Source: Acidobacteriota bacterium (GTDB lineage Bacteria > Acidobacteriota > Thermoanaerobaculia > Thermoanaerobaculales > Thermoanaerobaculaceae). From it: a stretch of DNA of 5,234 bases. The stretch is from assembly GCA_021782525.1 (NCBI GenBank), contig JAJXUY010000150.1, positions 1 through 5,234 on the forward strand, in the 5' to 3' direction. Positions 3,320 through 5,234 of this stretch are shown here, piece after piece. A program made the position numbers and the translations under genes. The notes under the pieces were generated by a model. The model was not told the origin of the DNA, ran no database searches, and saw nothing but the letters and a program-made list of their open reading frames with translations. The number at the start of each line of letters is the position of its first letter. Position 1 is the first letter of the stretch.

Positions 3320-5234
3320 ATGGCAGGCCGACCACAACTCGCGCGCTCGCTCCGCCTCGGGTTCCTGATCGCGGCGATCATCGGGGCGACGGTCGGCTCG
3401 CTCGCCTGGCGGCAGGTGAACCAGGAGCGCCACACCGACCTCGACGACGTGAACCGCCGGGCGCAGGTGCTGGCGCGGCAGCTCGCCCCGGCCGCGACGA
3501 AGGCGCTCGAGCTGCCCAACGCCGAGGCGCGGGAGGAACTCAAGCCGCGGCTGCGCGGGTACCGGGTACTGCTCGGCTACGCGGTGTTCCGTCCCGACGG
3601 CGTGCTCGTCGCCGCCGGTGACACCGTGTCCGAGTTCTCGGACCGCCTGGAGGCCGCGGTCAGCCGCACGGTGCGGACCGGGGCCGACACGATCGCGCGT
3701 GCGCGCTTCCAGGGGACGCCGATCGACGTCTACGCGATGCCGCTCGAGCCCGAGCCCGGGGTGATCCGGGGTGTCCTCGTGGTCGCGCACGACGTGACGT
3801 TCATCGACGACCGCGCGACCGGGCGGCTCGTCCAGTTCGGCTTCTGGATCCTGATCCTGACCCTGCTGACGGTGACGCTCGTCGTCGGCGCCACTTGGTT
3901 GACGTACGAGCGGCCGCTCCACACGCTGGCGGAGTGGATGCGGCGCGTGCGCACCGAGAACGTCAAGGAGGCGCCTCCGGCCGGAGTGCCGTCGGCGCTG
4001 TTGCGCAGCGAGACCGACCGGCTCGCCGCCTCGTTCCGCGCCGCGCGCTCGACCGGCCAGCGGCTCTCGCAGGCGGCGATGCACGCGGAACAGGTGTGGA
4101 CGCGCGACCGCCTGCGCGCCCACGCGATCGCCGCGCTCGGCGAGGACCGCCAGCTCATCGTCGTGAGCAACCGCGAGCCGTACATGCACCAGTTGCAGGA
4201 CGGCAAGGTGCGGACGATCGTGCCCGCCGGCGGCCTGGTCACCGCGCTCGACCCGGTGCTGCGGGCGTGCGGCGGCGTCTGGATCGCGCACGGGGCGGGC
4301 GATGCCGATCGCGACAACGCCGACGCGGGGGGGCGGCTCACGGTGCCGCCGGACGACCCCCGCTACACGCTGCGGCGGGTGTGGCTGACACGCGAGGAGG
4401 AGCAGGGCTACTACTACGGCTTCGCCAACGAGGGGCTGTGGCCGCTCTGCCACCTCGCGCACGAGCGCCCGGTGTTCCGCGCCTCCGACTGGGAGTACTA
4501 CCGGCGCGCGAACCAGCGCTTCGCCGACGCCGTGCTCGACGAGATCGGCGGCGGGTCGGCGGCCGTTCTCGTGCAGGACTACCAGCTCGCCCTGGTGCCG
4601 GCGCTGCTCAAGGCCGCGCGGCCGGAGCTGCAGATCGGCCTGTTCTGGCACATCCCGTGGCCGAACCCGGAGGCGTTCCGCATCTGCCCGTACGGGCCGG
4701 AGATCCTGGCCGGCATGCTCGGCGCCGACTTGCTCGGTTTCCACCTGCAGCAGCACTGCAACAGCTTCCTCGACACCGTGGACCGGGTGCTGGAGTCGAG
4801 GCTCGACTGGGACCACTTCGCGGTCGAGCTCAAGGGGCACGTGTCGCACGTGCAGCCGTTCCCGATCAGCGTGCAGCCGTGGTCCGAGCGCCAGGTCCCG
4901 GGCGGCGAGGAGCTGGCGGCCCAGATCGCCGAGCTCAAGGCCGAGCACAAGCTCGGGGATGTCTACGTCGCGCTCGGCGTCGACCGCATCGACTACACCA
5001 AGGGGCTGCCGGAACGGTTCCGCGCCGTGGACCGCTTCCTCGAGCTGTGGCCCGAGTACCGGCAGCGCTTCACGTTCGTCGAGCTGGGGGCGCCGAGCCG
5101 CACCCACATCGCCCGCTACCGCGACCACATCGCCGAGCTCGAGAAGCTCGCCGACGAGATCAACTGGAAGCACCAAAGCGACGGTTGGAAGCCGATCCGG
5201 TTCCTCGTCGCCCATCATGACGCCGCCACCGTGC
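3320..5234 (+). CDS. otsA: Membrane sensor-HAMP-trehalose-6-phosphate synthase fusion (3' truncated)
   Basis: 638 residues are visible, and the frame is still open at the window edge. The N-terminal third resembles a receptor. Residues 1-12 are basic. TM1 is about 13-30 (GFLIAAIIGATVGSLAW). An extracytoplasmic segment of about 140 residues follows, with a PAS/Cache-like strand pattern (YAVFRPDGVLVAAG at 87-100, GVLVVAHDV at 151-159). TM2 is about 173-194. Next come a HAMP-like stretch (RPLHTLAEWM from 198, RSETDRLAASF at 229-239) and a linker helix to about 270. The rest is a GT20 synthase domain, which joins nucleotide-glucose to glucose-6-phosphate. It shows VVSNREP (281-287), PAGGLVTALDP (302-312), VQDYQLALVP (418-427, D420), FWHIPWPNPEAFR (442-454, H444), LGFHLQQHCNSFL (472-484) and GVDRIDYTKGLPERF (553-567, R556 and K561). 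Canonical OtsA is about 450-500 residues and soluble, so this is a fusion. The synthase call is strong; glucosylglycerol-phosphate synthase, a close relative, is a less likely alternative. What the sensor detects is unknown. Confidence 0.9.
   Translation, partial: MAGRPQLARSLRLGFLIAAIIGATVGSLAWRQVNQERHTDLDDVNRRAQVLARQLAPAATKALELPNAEAREELKPRLRGYRVLLGYAVFRPDGVLVAAGDTVSEFSDRLEAAVSRTVRTGADTIARARFQGTPIDVYAMPLEPEPGVIRGVLVVAHDVTFIDDRATGRLVQFGFWILILTLLTVTLVVGATWLTYERPLHTLAEWMRRVRTENVKEAPPAGVPSALLRSETDRLAASFRAARSTGQRLSQAAMHAEQVWTRDRLRAHAIAALGEDRQLIVVSNREPYMHQLQDGKVRTIVPAGGLVTALDPVLRACGGVWIAHGAGDADRDNADAGGRLTVPPDDPRYTLRRVWLTREEEQGYYYGFANEGLWPLCHLAHERPVFRASDWEYYRRANQRFADAVLDEIGGGSAAVLVQDYQLALVPALLKAARPELQIGLFWHIPWPNPEAFRICPYGPEILAGMLGADLLGFHLQQHCNSFLDTVDRVLESRLDWDHFAVELKGHVSHVQPFPISVQPWSERQVPGGEELAAQIAELKAEHKLGDVYVALGVDRIDYTKGLPERFRAVDRFLELWPEYRQRFTFVELGAPSRTHIARYRDHIAELEKLADEINWKHQSDGWKPIRFLVAHHDAATV

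Noticed and set aside
648..3335. An 895-codon open frame on the minus strand opposite otsB and the GH15 gene
   Set aside because: It is antisense to two genes with intact catalytic motifs, and its translation is rich in Arg, Ala, Pro, His and Val without domains. Such frames arise from high-GC codon bias.
4837..4853. Perfect GCACGTG-TCG-CACGTGC inverted repeat
   Set aside because: It lies inside the synthase coding region and encodes the ordinary stretch GHVSHV. It is most simply explained by codon choice for His-Val repeats.
2975..5218. A 747-codon open frame on the minus strand opposite the sensor-OtsA gene
   Set aside because: It mirrors the codon bias of the plus-strand gene, crosses the GH15/OtsA junction and has no recognisable motifs or ribosome site.
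3895..5220. A 441-codon plus-strand frame shifted relative to the OtsA gene
   Set aside because: It is low-complexity Arg/Ala/Gly sequence; the GT20 motifs lie in the other frame, which starts at 3320 and remains open to the window edge.

Overview
The window is about 70% G+C with strongly G/C-biased third codon positions, which points to a high-GC bacterium. An actinobacterium or a high-GC proteobacterium would both fit, and nothing here decides between them. The promoter candidates are sigma70-like, and the otsB start looks leaderless, which leans slightly towards an actinobacterium-like lineage.

Layout. Positions 1-210 hold the 3' end of a plus-strand gene ending in a CBS domain. It converges on a tiny minus-strand gene (273-389) for a 38-residue single-span membrane protein, with an inverted repeat between the two stops that may be a bidirectional terminator. 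Positions 390-656 are a divergent control region. It has a good minus-strand promoter (TTGACG-N17-TAGAGT) with a long structured leader for the small gene. Next to it is an AT-rich patch with an extended -10 that appears to start the plus-strand operon without a leader. From 657 to the window edge lies a plus-strand trehalose locus: otsB (trehalose-6-phosphate phosphatase), a GH15 glycoside hydrolase (glucoamylase/trehalase superfamily), and a large protein, cut by the window edge, that carries trehalose-6-phosphate synthase (OtsA).

How the genes work together. OtsA would make trehalose-6-phosphate from a nucleotide-glucose and glucose-6-phosphate, and OtsB would dephosphorylate it to trehalose. 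The GH15 enzyme could hydrolyse trehalose or another alpha-glucoside, so a synthetic and a degradative step may sit in one transcript. otsB and the GH15 gene are probably translationally coupled. The OtsA gene follows after 71 bases that hold two perfect GC hairpins.

The most notable item is the architecture of the OtsA protein. Its synthase domain is preceded by about 275 residues that read as a membrane receptor: TM helix, about 140-residue extracytoplasmic sensor, second TM helix, HAMP-like segment and linker helix. This suggests a trehalose-6-phosphate synthase tethered to the membrane and possibly gated directly by an external signal such as osmolarity or a ligand. I have a vague memory of HAMP-containing trehalose-6-phosphate synthases in databases but cannot verify it, so novelty is not claimed.
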